Of a stretch of DNA of 64,000 nucleotides, positions 47,714-56,405 are shown one piece after another. Positions within the stretch are counted from its first letter, which is position 1; the number at the start of each line of letters is the position of its first letter. The stretch lies in assembly GCF_024055665.1 (NCBI RefSeq), contig NZ_JAMXMC010000005.1, forward strand, positions 124,001 through 188,000. Direction: 5' to 3'. The position numbers and the translations under genes were made by a program. The notes beneath the pieces were generated by a model that saw only the letters and a list, made by a program, of their open reading frames with translations, searched no databases and was not told the origin of the DNA. The DNA comes from Ideonella oryzae (lineage in GTDB: Bacteria; Pseudomonadota; Gammaproteobacteria; Burkholderiales; Burkholderiaceae_C).

Positions 47714-47726
47714 TGATATTTATCGA
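47714..47726. promoter_or_regulatory. Candidate LysR-type operator (T-N11-A) in the divergent gap
   Basis: TGATATTTATCGA has the LysR T-N11-A form with the inner dyad GATA-TT-TATC. It lies in the AT-rich 70-base gap between the EamA gene and its divergent LysR gene. The same bases also read TTGAT-N4-ATCGA, close to an FNR box, so the assignment is ambiguous. A second dyad, ATCAT-N2-ATGAT, lies next to it. Confidence 0.45.
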
Positions 47727-47745
47727 CTCATCATTGATGATTCGA

Positions 47746-48642
47746 ATGATGAACCCGCGACACCTGGACCTGGACCTGCTGCGCACCCTGGTGGCCATTG
47801 CCGACAGCGGCAGCTTCTCGACCGCGGCCGAGCGCCTGGGCCGCAGCCAGTCGGCTGTCAGCCTGCAGGTCAAGCGCCTGGAGGAACAGGTGGGCCAGCC
47901 CCTGCTGGACCGGGCCCAGGGCCGGCTCAACGGGCCGACCGAGGAAGGCCGCGCGCTGCTGGACTACGCCCGCCGTCTGCTGCGCCTGCACGACGAGGCC
48001 TGCAGTCTGTTCACCGCCCCCGGTGTGTCCGGCCACCTGCGGGTGGGCCTGCCCGAGGAGCTGATGGAAGACGCCTTCCCGGCCGTGCTGCAGGCTTTTG
48101 CCCAGGCCTGCCCGCGCGTCACGCTGAGCCTGCGCAGCGACCTGTCGGTGCGCCTGGGTCAGGCGCTGGAGGCCGGTGAGCTGGACCTGGCCATCGTCAA
48201 GCGGGTGGGCGCCGGGGCGCCGCAGCCGCCGGCCGGTCAGGGTGAATGGGTGTTGCGCCAAGAGGCCCTGGTCTGGTTCAGCGGCGAGGGCAGCGAGGCG
48301 GCCCACCAGCGGCCGCTGCCGCTGGCGGTGTTCCAGGAGGGTTGCGTGTTCCGGGTGGCGGGCCTGGCCGCGCTGGCCCAGGCCGGCATCGAGCCGGCGC
48401 TGCGCTTCACCGGCCACAGCGCCACCGGCATCCGCCACGCGGTGGCGGCCGGGCTGGCGGTCACCCCGCTGCTGCGGGGCATGGCCCAGCCGGGCCTGGT
48501 GGCGGTGCGCCAGGGCCTGCCGCCGCTGCCGGCCACCGCACTGGTGGCCCGCTGGCGTGGGGCCGAGCCGCTGGCCAGCGCCGCCCATCTGCTGGAGCTG
48601 CTGCAGCGCCAGCTCTGGGCACCGGCCGCGCTGCCCGCCTGA
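47746..48642 (+). CDS. LysR-family transcriptional regulator
   Basis: 298-residue regulator. The N-terminal winged helix-turn-helix is LDLDLLRTLVAIADSGSFSTAAERLGRSQSAVSLQVKRLEEQVG; a LysR substrate-binding domain follows. Three in-frame ATGs (47737, 47746, 47749) are near; 47746 is used and none has a clear ribosome site. It probably controls itself and the divergent EamA exporter gene. Confidence 0.92.
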   Translation: MMNPRHLDLDLLRTLVAIADSGSFSTAAERLGRSQSAVSLQVKRLEEQVGQPLLDRAQGRLNGPTEEGRALLDYARRLLRLHDEACSLFTAPGVSGHLRVGLPEELMEDAFPAVLQAFAQACPRVTLSLRSDLSVRLGQALEAGELDLAIVKRVGAGAPQPPAGQGEWVLRQEALVWFSGEGSEAAHQRPLPLAVFQEGCVFRVAGLAALAQAGIEPALRFTGHSATGIRHAVAAGLAVTPLLRGMAQPGLVAVRQGLPPLPATALVARWRGAEPLASAAHLLELLQRQLWAPAALPA

Positions 48643-48654
48643 ACGGCGGACGAC

Positions 48655-49260
48655 TCAGCCCTGCAGCTGGGTCAGCTCGGCCTGGGTCTGGATCACGCGC
48701 GACACGATGCCGTAGCCGGTCGCCTCCTCGGCGTTCATCCAGAAATCGCGCTCGATGTCCTGCGCCACCTTGTCCAGCGGCTGGCCGGTCTGCTCGGCGA
48801 TCACCTTGGCGATGCGGGCGCGGGTGCGGATGATCTGCTCGGCCTGGATGGCGATGTCGGTGGCCTGGCCGCCGGCGCCACCCGCGGGCTGGTGGATCAG
48901 GAAGCGGGTGTTGGGCAGGCACAGGCGGCGCTCTTTCGGCGCGGCCAGGTAGATGTGCGCCGCAGCGCTGCCCACCCAGCCGGTGCCCACGGCGTACACC
49001 GGCGCATTGACGAAGCGGATCATGTCGTGAATGGCGTCACCGGCCTCCACATGGCCGCCGGGCGAGCAGATCAGCACGGTGATCGGCTTGTCGGACTCCG
49101 TGGCCAGGGCCAGCAGGCGACGGCAGGTCAGCTGGGCCAGCTTCTCGTTGATCTCGCCGAACACCATCACGGTGCGCGACTTGCTGGTGAACTGGTCCTC
49201 CAGGCGGGTGCTGTCCTCGGGGGTGGCGGGCGTGTCCTTGGCGTCGGCCAGGCGGGTCAT
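48655..49260 (-). CDS. ClpP-like serine peptidase (paralogue type)
   Basis: 201-residue ClpP-fold peptidase. The catalytic triad can be assigned as Ser98 in VGSAAAH, His123 in RFLIHQP and Asp172 in IERDFWMNAEEATGYG. Length and N-terminus differ from the housekeeping ClpP (longer acidic lead, GWVGSAAAH instead of GQAASM). It may work with Clp ATPases. ATG at 49260 has AGGAG six bases upstream; the ATG at 49266 has none. It follows cbpM by 64 bases on the same strand. Confidence 0.88.
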   Translation of the reverse strand: MTRLADAKDTPATPEDSTRLEDQFTSKSRTVMVFGEINEKLAQLTCRRLLALATESDKPITVLICSPGGHVEAGDAIHDMIRFVNAPVYAVGTGWVGSAAAHIYLAAPKERRLCLPNTRFLIHQPAGGAGGQATDIAIQAEQIIRTRARIAKVIAEQTGQPLDKVAQDIERDFWMNAEEATGYGIVSRVIQTQAELTQLQG

Positions 49261-49324
49261 GGTCATCTCCTGTGGGGTGCGGGGGCGGCGGGCCAGCGGC
49301 GCGCCGATGGTCGGCATTGTGGGC

Positions 49325-49639
49325 TCATTGTGCGTCGGTCTCGGACGCGTCCTCCCAGCCCAGATGCTGCAGCCGAGCGCGCAACCGGGAGATCTCGGTT
49401 TCCAGGTCGGCCACCAGGGCGGCCAGCTCGGGCACGGCGTCGAAGTCGCGCTCCAGCGCGGCCATGCGGCAGGCCCGCTGCAGCATGGCCGCGTCGAAAC
49501 ATTCGGCGGCCTCGCCGGCCACCGCCTGCAGCAGGCCATTGCTCAGGCGCGAGCGCACCCAGTCGGGCGAGAGCGCCCCCACCCGGCAGAACTCGTCCAG
49601 GCTCAGCCAAGCCTCGAAGGTGGTGATGTGTCGGCTCAT
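49325..49639 (-). CDS. cbpM: Chaperone modulator CbpM
   Basis: 104-residue MerR-like protein that binds the J domain of CbpA and inhibits it. It begins with a helix-turn-helix-like region (AWLSLDEFCRVGALSPDWV) and has a C-terminal helical segment (ETEISRLRARLQHLGW). Its start overlaps the stop of cbpA by four bases (ATGA), the standard gene order. Confidence 0.9.
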   Translation of the reverse strand: MSRHITTFEAWLSLDEFCRVGALSPDWVRSRLSNGLLQAVAGEAAECFDAAMLQRACRMAALERDFDAVPELAALVADLETEISRLRARLQHLGWEDASETDAQ

Positions 49640-50607
49640 GTCGGTGTCTCCCCGCGCTCGGCCTCGGCCGTGGCCACCTTGCGCGCATCAAAGTCCGTCA
49701 GCTCCCGCGCCATCTGCTCGTAGAGCGCCCTGGCCCGCGGTTCCAGCCCGCTGGGCAGCACCACCTGCACCACCAGCTCCAGGTCGCCCGGTGTGGCGGA
49801 GGGCAGACCGCGCCCCCGCACCGTCAGGCGCCGCCCGGCCTGGGCGCCGGCCGGCACCCGCACCTTGAGCGTGTGGCCATCGGGCAGGGCCACCGGCACG
49901 ACGGCGCCCAGCGCCGCCTCCCAGGGCGCCACCGGCAGCCGGCCCACCAGCACGCCGTTCTCCACCTGGAACTGCGGATGGGGCCGGAAGCCCACCTCCA
50001 GCAGCAGGTCGCCCGGTGGCTGACCCGGCCCGCCCTGCCCGGCCAGGCGGATGAACTGGCCCGGCCGCACGCCGCGCGGGATCTGCACCTCCAGCACGCG
50101 TTCGCGCATCTGCACCCGGCCCTGGGCATCCACCTCGGGGTGCTGCAAGGTCAGGTGGCGCAGGCCCCCGGTGAAGGCGTCCTCCAGGTCCAGCGCGATG
50201 CGGGCATGGCGGTCCTCGCCCCGGCCGCTGCCTGCAGGCCGGCGGGCCTGGTGGCGCGCGGCCCCGGCGCGGCCGAAGAGCTGCGAGAAGAAGTCGCTGA
50301 ACTCGCCCGGGTCCATCTGCTCGAAGCCGCTGCCGGAAAACTCGTAGCCGCTGTCCCAGCCCGGCGGTGGTGTGAAGTGTTCGCCGCCCTCGTGGCCCTG
50401 GCCGACCTTGTCGTAGGCCGCCTTGCGCTCCGGGTCGGACAGCACCGCATAGGCCTCGTTGACGTCGCTCATGCGGGAAGCCGCGTCGGGCTCCTTGCTC
50501 ACGTCGGGGTGGTACTTGCGGGCCAGTTGCCGGTAGGCCTTCTTGATGGCCTCCGGGCTGGCGTCACGCGCCACACCCAGCATCTGGTAGTAATCCTTGA
50601 ATTCCAC
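49636..50607 (-). CDS. cbpA: Curved DNA-binding protein / DnaJ-like co-chaperone CbpA
   Basis: 323-residue DnaJ homologue. An N-terminal J domain carries HPD (33-35); a Gly/Phe-type linker with GWDSGYEFSGSGFEQ follows; then two C-terminal substrate-binding domains. There is no zinc finger, as expected for CbpA. The start codon is GTG at 50607, with AGAGGA upstream. A sigma-32-type promoter lies just before it. Confidence 0.93.
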   Translation of the reverse strand: MEFKDYYQMLGVARDASPEAIKKAYRQLARKYHPDVSKEPDAASRMSDVNEAYAVLSDPERKAAYDKVGQGHEGGEHFTPPPGWDSGYEFSGSGFEQMDPGEFSDFFSQLFGRAGAARHQARRPAGSGRGEDRHARIALDLEDAFTGGLRHLTLQHPEVDAQGRVQMRERVLEVQIPRGVRPGQFIRLAGQGGPGQPPGDLLLEVGFRPHPQFQVENGVLVGRLPVAPWEAALGAVVPVALPDGHTLKVRVPAGAQAGRRLTVRGRGLPSATPGDLELVVQVVLPSGLEPRARALYEQMARELTDFDARKVATAEAERGETPT

Positions 50608-50629
50608 GCTGTGTGTCCTCTTCCCGCAG

Positions 50630-50658
50630 AGATGGCGGCCAGCGGCCGTCGCTTCAAG
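50630..50658 (-). promoter_or_regulatory. Candidate sigma-32 promoter of cbpA-cbpM
   Basis: On the minus strand CTTGAAG (50652-50658) and CGCCATCT (50630-50637) are 14 bases apart, one mismatch each from the RpoH consensus. Transcription would start about 15-20 bases before the GTG of cbpA. Confidence 0.6.
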
Positions 50659-50695
50659 GGCCAGCTTGGCACAAGCCGGCCCCGCGCGCCACCCG

Positions 50696-51307
50696 TCAGG
50701 GCAGCACGGCCTCGAAACGGGCGATCCAGCGACCCAGTTCGTTGTCGTTGCCGATGCCCAGCTTGGCGAACAGGTTGGCCCGGTGCGTCTCGACCGAGCG
50801 CGGGCTGCATTCGGGCACCAGGGCGCGGGCGATGGCCTTGTTGGACCAGCCCAGCGCCACCCAGCGCGCCACCTCGCGCTCGCGCGGGGTCAGCCCGGCC
50901 CACAGGCCACGGGCCTGGGCGCGCTCGGCCGCCTCGGCCAGGGCCGGTGGCAGCTTGGCCAGCAGCGCGCCGGTGTCGGGCTTGACGACCCAGTCGAAGG
51001 CGCCCTGCTTGACGGCCGCCAGCGCGGTGGGAATGTCGCCATGGCCGGACAGGAACAGCACCACCTGCGGGCTGCGGGCCGCCCGCAGGGCCTCGAAGAC
51101 CTGCAGGCCACTCAGGCCGCCCAGACGCAGGTCCAGGATGACGCAGCCCGGCTGCTGCGGGTCCACCGCAGCCAGGAAGTCCTCGCCACTCTCGAAGCCC
51201 TGCACCGCCAGGCCCTGCGGAAACAGCAGCATCACCAGCGAGCGGCGCACGGCCTCGTCGTCGTCGACGACATAGACGGGCAGCTGGACTTTCGGCGCGG
51301 CGGTCAT
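50696..51307 (-). CDS. FixJ/DctR-type two-component response regulator
   Basis: 203-residue regulator. The receiver domain has acidic pocket D14-D16 (VYVVDDDEAV), phosphoacceptor D59 in VILDLRLGGLSG and the conserved Lys in FDWVVKPDT. A LuxR-type helix-turn-helix follows (LTPREREVARWVALGWSNKAIARAL). Its gene is directly downstream of the sensor-kinase gene and the pair is divergent from a dicarboxylate-type transporter gene, so it most likely activates that transporter. ATG at 51307 starts the receiver domain. Confidence 0.92.
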   Translation of the reverse strand: MTAAPKVQLPVYVVDDDEAVRRSLVMLLFPQGLAVQGFESGEDFLAAVDPQQPGCVILDLRLGGLSGLQVFEALRAARSPQVVLFLSGHGDIPTALAAVKQGAFDWVVKPDTGALLAKLPPALAEAAERAQARGLWAGLTPREREVARWVALGWSNKAIARALVPECSPRSVETHRANLFAKLGIGNDNELGRWIARFEAVLP

Positions 51308-51323
51308 GACAGGGATCTGAGCA

Positions 51324-53483
51324 TCAGGGGGCCAGGGGCAGGCTGAATTCGAACACGGCGCCACCGCCCTCGCGCGGGTGCCAGTTCAGCGCACCGCCAT
51401 GGGCCTCGGCGATGGTGCGGCAGATTTTGAGGCCCAGCCCCAACCCCTCGGCCTTGGTGGTGAAGAAGGGGGCAAAGAGCTGCTCTGCATGGGCCGGCGC
51501 CACGCCGGGGCCATGATCGGCCACGCTGAACAGCATCCGGGCGCCATCGGCCCGGGCGCTGAGCTCGATGCGTCGCCGCTCGGGCGGTTGCCCCTCCAGC
51601 GCCTGCAGGGCGTTGAGTACCAGGTTGAGCAGCAGTTGCTCGGCCAGCACGCGGTCGGCCAGCACCGGCGGCAGGCCGGCCGGCAGGGCCCGGCCGATGC
51701 GCACGCGCCGGGCGGTGATCTCGGGCTTGAGCCAGCCGAGCACGGTGTCCACCAGTTCATCCGCGCCGAAGCGCTCGGCCAGGCCGCTGCCCTGGCGCAC
51801 CATGCCGCGGATGCGGCGCACAATCTCCGAGGCCCGCTGGGCCTGGGCCCGCACGTCCTGCAGACTCTGCACCAGCAGGTCGGGCGGCCCGCCCTGGGAC
51901 AGCGCCTGCGCAGCGGCGGCGAAGTTGGACAGGGCCATCAGCGGCTGGTTGAGCTCGTGGGCCAGGGTGGAGGCCATCTCGCCCAGACTGGCCAGGCGAC
52001 CCGCCCGCTGCAGCTGGGCCTCCTGGGCCCGCTGGCGCTCCTCGGCCCGCTTCTGCTCGGTGATGTCCACCACCGAGCTCATCCAGCCGCGCTGCACGCC
52101 GTCGGCATCGATCAGCGGCGCGGTGTAAACCATGGTGACCACGTCGTGCCCGGCCTTGTGCCGCACGCGGGACTCGAAGCCACTGCGCTCGGCCTGGCCG
52201 GCCAGCGAGGCGTTGCTGTCGCTCCAGTGCTTCTCCAGATCGTCCGGGTGCCAATAGGGGTACGGCGGGCGCTGGCCCAGCAGTTCCTCGGGTTCGTAGC
52301 CGGTCATCTGGCACAGGGCCCGGTTGACGTAGATGATGGTGCCGTCCAGGTCGCGTGCCCGCATGCCCACCAGCAGCGATTCCTCCATCGCATGGCGGAA
52401 GGCCTGGGCCTCCTGCAGCTCGCGGGTGCGGTCGGCCACGCGCTGCTCCAGCTCGCGCCGGGCACTGCGCTGCTCGGCATAGCGGCGCTCGCGCAGGCGC
52501 CAGTACAGCCCGCCCATCACCAGCAGCGCCATGGCCAGGGCCGCCATCGCCCAGGCCTGGTCGCGCACCTGCAGGATCTCGTCGCGGTCGGTCATCACGG
52601 CCAGCGTCCACCCATAGTCGGGCAGGGGCTGCGCCAGGGCCAGGAAGCTGCGGGACCGCCCATCGACGCGGGTGCGCAAGACGAAGGCCCCCTCGGCCTT
52701 GGCCGGCTGGGTCCGCCAGGGCATGGGGCTCAGCACCGTGCCATGGCCGTAGGCCTCGGTGTCGCGCAGGGCGGCCTCGTCGGCCGGCGTCAGCGCCCGG
52801 GTGGTGTGGTAGCGCCAGTCGGCATAGGTGGCCAGGAAGGCCACACCATGCTCGTCCAGCAGCAGCACCGGGTCGTGCGCACGGGCCCAGGTGGCGGCCA
52901 CCTTGTCCAGCGACAGCTTGACGATCACGACACCCAGCACAGCCCCGTGCGCGCGGATGGCCTCGGCCACGAACAGGCCGGGGTGGCCGGTGGTCAGGCC
53001 CACCCCGTAGAACAGGCCGGTGCCGCCCTGCAGTGCGCGGGTGAAGTAGGGCCGGCGGGCGTAGTTGCGGCCGACGAAGCTCTCCGGCGTCCCCGCGTTG
53101 CTGGCCGCCAGCGCATTGCCGGCCGGGTCCATCACATAGACGGCCAGGGCGTCGGCCCGGCGGCCGATCTCGGCCAGATCCTCGTTCACCCGTTCGCGCA
53201 GGACGGCATCGCCCGGCGCCGCCAGCAGGGCCCGCACGGCCGGCTGGCGCCCCACCACGGCCGGCAGGTAGCTGTACTTGCCGATGACCCCGCGCAGGCC
53301 CAGGGCGTGCAACTCCTGCGCCGAATGCAGAGCGGCCAGACGCTGGTCTGTCTCGTGCCGCTCGGCCCACCAGCCGGCCAGCCACACCGGCACCGACGCC
53401 AACACCAGCAGCAGGACCCAGCGCCCCCAGCGGCGCTGGCGGAGCGGTGCGGTTGGAACGGCCGGGAACGCGGTGGCGGACAT
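51324..53483 (-). CDS. DctS/DctB-like sensor histidine kinase with PAS domain
   Basis: 719-residue membrane kinase. Membrane segments at about 20-40 and 310-330 flank a large periplasmic double-Cache-like sensor domain. A coiled region (335-365), a PAS domain (about 368-477) and the kinase core follow, with the H-box ASTLAHELNQPL (His509), an N-box LNLVLNALQALEG and a G-box VADHGPGV. The overall plan is that of C4-dicarboxylate sensors. The open frame extends far upstream on this strand, but only the part from the ATG at 53483 is protein-like. Confidence 0.9.
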   Translation of the reverse strand: MSATAFPAVPTAPLRQRRWGRWVLLLVLASVPVWLAGWWAERHETDQRLAALHSAQELHALGLRGVIGKYSYLPAVVGRQPAVRALLAAPGDAVLRERVNEDLAEIGRRADALAVYVMDPAGNALAASNAGTPESFVGRNYARRPYFTRALQGGTGLFYGVGLTTGHPGLFVAEAIRAHGAVLGVVIVKLSLDKVAATWARAHDPVLLLDEHGVAFLATYADWRYHTTRALTPADEAALRDTEAYGHGTVLSPMPWRTQPAKAEGAFVLRTRVDGRSRSFLALAQPLPDYGWTLAVMTDRDEILQVRDQAWAMAALAMALLVMGGLYWRLRERRYAEQRSARRELEQRVADRTRELQEAQAFRHAMEESLLVGMRARDLDGTIIYVNRALCQMTGYEPEELLGQRPPYPYWHPDDLEKHWSDSNASLAGQAERSGFESRVRHKAGHDVVTMVYTAPLIDADGVQRGWMSSVVDITEQKRAEERQRAQEAQLQRAGRLASLGEMASTLAHELNQPLMALSNFAAAAQALSQGGPPDLLVQSLQDVRAQAQRASEIVRRIRGMVRQGSGLAERFGADELVDTVLGWLKPEITARRVRIGRALPAGLPPVLADRVLAEQLLLNLVLNALQALEGQPPERRRIELSARADGARMLFSVADHGPGVAPAHAEQLFAPFFTTKAEGLGLGLKICRTIAEAHGGALNWHPREGGGAVFEFSLPLAP

Positions 53484-53529
53484 GGACACCCCGCATCTTG
53501 GCAGATGGGCGGCGGCAGGCGCCCTCCTC

Positions 53530-53541
53530 CGTAAATCTACG
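53530..53541. promoter_or_regulatory. Palindromic candidate operator between the kinase and transporter genes
   Basis: CGTA-AATC-TACG is a dyad in the 171-base divergent gap, about 114 bases before the transporter ATG. It could bind the LuxR-type response regulator; no consensus for that regulator is available to me. Confidence 0.4.
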
Positions 53542-53654
53542 CAGAGTCCCCCGGGCGCGCTTGCGGATGCCCCGACGCCACCGACTCGACACACTCGAAC
53601 CCAGGCACGGCCGCAGGGGCGGACGTGCGTTTGATGCACCGAGGAGACAAACCC

Positions 53655-55013
53655 ATGCCCCCCGCCACCACCCTGAGCGCCGGCGCCGTGCCGGCGCCGT
53701 CCACCACCCCGGCCGCCGACGAGGCCATCTCGCTCAAGCGCCTGAAGGCCATCATCGTCGGCTCCATCGGCAACCTGGTCGAGTGGTACGACTTCTACGC
53801 CTATTCGGCCTTCGCGCTGTACTTCGCCTCGTCCTTCTTCCCGAAGGAGGACCCGACGGCCCAGATGCTGTCCACCGCGGGCATCTTCGCGCTGGGCTTC
53901 TTCATCCGTCCCATCGGCGGCCTGCTGTTCGGCTACATCGGCGACCACCTGGGCCGCCGCACCGCGCTGATGGCCTCGGTGCTGCTGATGTGCGGCGGCT
54001 CGCTGCTGATCGCCTGCTCGCCCACCTACGCCAGCGTGGGCGCCCTGGCTCCGGTGCTGCTGCTGCTGGCCCGCCTGCTGCAGGGCCTGAGCCTGGGCGG
54101 CGAGTACGGCTCCAGCGCCACCTACCTGTCGGAGATGGCCACCTCCAAGCACCGCGGCTTCTACGCCAGCTTCCAGTACGTCACGCTGATCGGCGGCCAG
54201 CTCACCGCCCTGGTGCTGCTGCTGGTGCTGCAGCACCTGCTGCTCACGCCCGAGGAGCTCAAGGCCTGGGGCTGGCGCATCCCCTTCTTCGTCGGCGCCG
54301 GCCTGGCCCTGACCGCGCTGTGGATGCGGCGCGACCTGCCGGAAACGGCGTCCTTCGAGAAGGCCAAGGCCCGCTCGGGCGGCCAGAAGATGGGCGGCCT
54401 GCGCCAGCTGATGCAGTACCCGCGCGAATGCGCCATCGTGGTCGGCCTGACCATGGGCGGCACGCTGGCCTTCTACGTCTACACCACCTACATGCAGAAG
54501 TTCCTGAAGCTGTCGGTGGGCCTGACGGACACCCAGACCACCGCCGTCTCGGCCGCCAGCCTGGTCTTCGCGCTGCTGCTGCAGCCGCTGTACGGCATGC
54601 TGTCGGACAAGATCGGCCGGCGCCCGCTGCTGGTGGGCTTCGCCCTGCTGGGCACCCTGCTGACGGTACCGCTGCTGACCGCCATCCAGCACGCCCAAGG
54701 TCCCTGGGAGGCCTTCGCGCTGATCGCCTGCGCCTGGCTGATCGTCTCGGGCTACACCTCGATCAACGCGGTGGTGAAGGCCGAGCTGTTCCCCGCAGCC
54801 ATCCGCGCCACGGGCGTGGGCGTGCCCTACGCCTTCGCGGTCTCGGTGTTCGGCGGCACGGCCGAGTACATCGCCCTGTGGTTCAAGCAGGGCGGCCACG
54901 AATCGGGCTTCTACTGGTACGCCACCGCGGTGATCGGCTGCACCCTGCTGGTCAACCTCTTGATGCGCGACACCAAGAAGACCTCGGCCATCGACGCCGA
55001 ACAGACGGCCTGA
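53655..55013 (+). CDS. MHS-family MFS transporter, KgtP-like
   Basis: 452-residue inner-membrane symporter with 12 helices. Metabolite:H+ symporter signatures are present: LVEWYDFYAYSAFALYF, PIGGLLFGYIGDHLGRR, LQGLSLGGEYGSSATYLSEM and FGGTAEYIALWFKQ. The family includes alpha-ketoglutarate (KgtP), citrate and dicarboxylate permeases. The neighbouring dicarboxylate-type two-component system suggests an organic acid substrate. GAGGAG precedes the ATG. Confidence 0.9.
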   Translation: MPPATTLSAGAVPAPSTTPAADEAISLKRLKAIIVGSIGNLVEWYDFYAYSAFALYFASSFFPKEDPTAQMLSTAGIFALGFFIRPIGGLLFGYIGDHLGRRTALMASVLLMCGGSLLIACSPTYASVGALAPVLLLLARLLQGLSLGGEYGSSATYLSEMATSKHRGFYASFQYVTLIGGQLTALVLLLVLQHLLLTPEELKAWGWRIPFFVGAGLALTALWMRRDLPETASFEKAKARSGGQKMGGLRQLMQYPRECAIVVGLTMGGTLAFYVYTTYMQKFLKLSVGLTDTQTTAVSAASLVFALLLQPLYGMLSDKIGRRPLLVGFALLGTLLTVPLLTAIQHAQGPWEAFALIACAWLIVSGYTSINAVVKAELFPAAIRATGVGVPYAFAVSVFGGTAEYIALWFKQGGHESGFYWYATAVIGCTLLVNLLMRDTKKTSAIDAEQTA

Positions 55014-55034
55014 TCCTTCCCGGCGCCTGAAAAC

Positions 55035-55068
55035 AAAGGCCCGGCACCGTGAGGTGTCGGGCCTTTTT
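55035..55068. terminator. Bidirectional Rho-independent terminator
   Basis: AAAGGCCCGGCACC pairs with GGTGTCGGGCCTTT (one G-T pair) around GTGA, followed by further T. On the opposite strand the stem is followed by TTTGTTTTC, so it serves both the transporter gene and the convergent propeller gene. Confidence 0.9.
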
Positions 55069-55093
55069 CATGGTCGTTTCAGCGAAGTGCCGC

Positions 55094-56371
55094 TCAGCGC
55101 AGGTTGCCGGTGTGGCCCAGCGAATAGCGGCCCGGCTGCGGCCAGACGGTCAGGCCATGCGGTTCCTGACCGACCTTGACCTTGTCCACCACACCGGTGC
55201 TGGTGTTGATGCGGTAGACCACGTCGTCGAAGCGGCCTGACAGCCACAGCCACTGGCCATCGGCGCTCACATTGCCCATGTCGGGGCTGCCACCACCGGG
55301 AATGGGCCACTGGGCCACGATCTTCTCGCTGGCGAAATCGACGACGGTGACGCTGCCAGCACCCTTGGGCTTGCCGTGGATCTTGTGCGAACCGCGGTTG
55401 GCCACGTAGAGCTTGCTGCCGTCGCGGCTGGGGTACAGACCGTGGGCGGCCACACCGGTGGCGATGAAGCCAACCTCGGTGAAGGTGGCGGCATCGATCA
55501 CGTGCACGCCATCGGCCTCCATGTCGGCCACGTAGTAGCGCTTGCCATTGGGCGAGATGCGGATGTCCTGCGGCATGCCCTTCTGGGCCGAGCAGACCTC
55601 GCTGCCCGGCGGGCCACCGTCCACCGGACCGGCCGCCTTGAAACGGGTCGAAGGCATCTTCAGCTTCAGGTAGCCCAGCACCTGGCGGTTGACCAGGTCG
55701 ATCCGGGCCACGCTGCCCTGGAACTCGCAGGTGAACAGGGCCTCGCGCCCGTCGATGGAGAAATCGGCGTGGTTGATGCCGCCGCACTGCGGCACGTCGA
55801 TGCTGTACTGCATCGCCAGCGTCTTGGGGTCGCGGAAGTCCAGGCGGTGCCGGGCCTCGGCCACGACGATGGCGGACTTGCCGTCGGGCGTGAAGTACAG
55901 GTTGTAGGGATCGTCCACCTCGATCGACTCTCCCGGCTTGCCGGTGCGCGGGTCGATGGGGGTCAGGCTGCCGTCGGTGCGGCGCTCGGCATTGTTGGCC
56001 ACCCAGAGGGTGCGCAGATCCCACGACGGCACGATGTGCTGCGGCCCGCGGCCCACCTTGAAGGTGTCGACCACCTTGAGCGTGGCCGGGTCGATGACCG
56101 ACACGCTGTTGCCGCGCAGGTTGGGCACATAGACCCGCTGCAGATCGCCCTGCAGGGCCGGGCTGAGATGACCCGAAGCGGTTTCGCTGTAGAGGTTGGC
56201 CGGATTCACCACCCGTGGCATGCCGGGCACGGTGGCGGGCGTCGGCGCAGGTGTGGGCACCGCAGCAGGTGCGGCCGCATGGGCGTACAGGGCGGCCACG
56301 GCAGCGGTGGCACCGATCAGTGCGCCCGCCCAGCCCAGGCGGCGGCGTGTGGAGACGGTCGAGGAGATCAA
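55094..56371 (-). CDS. Exported YVTN-type beta-propeller protein
   Basis: About 425 residues. An N-terminal basic stretch STRRRLGWAG and a hydrophobic segment resemble a Tat signal, followed by a Pro/Ala-rich linker. The rest is a YVTN/cytochrome-d1-like propeller with repeats such as VYVPNLRGNSVSVIDPATLKVV, RYYVADMEADGVHVIDAAT and LYVANRGSHKIHGKPK. No heme motif (CxxCH) is seen. The start is uncertain: TTG at 56371, with AGGA about eight bases upstream, gives the full signal; no ATG fits. It lies 34 bases after the creatininase-family gene on the same strand. Confidence 0.8.
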   Translation of the reverse strand: MISSTVSTRRRLGWAGALIGATAAVAALYAHAAAPAAVPTPAPTPATVPGMPRVVNPANLYSETASGHLSPALQGDLQRVYVPNLRGNSVSVIDPATLKVVDTFKVGRGPQHIVPSWDLRTLWVANNAERRTDGSLTPIDPRTGKPGESIEVDDPYNLYFTPDGKSAIVVAEARHRLDFRDPKTLAMQYSIDVPQCGGINHADFSIDGREALFTCEFQGSVARIDLVNRQVLGYLKLKMPSTRFKAAGPVDGGPPGSEVCSAQKGMPQDIRISPNGKRYYVADMEADGVHVIDAATFTEVGFIATGVAAHGLYPSRDGSKLYVANRGSHKIHGKPKGAGSVTVVDFASEKIVAQWPIPGGGSPDMGNVSADGQWLWLSGRFDDVVYRINTSTGVVDKVKVGQEPHGLTVWPQPGRYSLGHTGNLR

Positions 56372-56405
56372 GAGAAGGTCCTGGGAATGGAAACCGACCA
56401 ACCGG

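Noticed and set aside
51324-54899. A minus-strand open frame of 1191 codons spanning the kinase and most of the transporter gene
   Set aside because: Only the part from the ATG at 53483 is protein-like; the rest is the antisense of the transporter gene, open because of high G+C.
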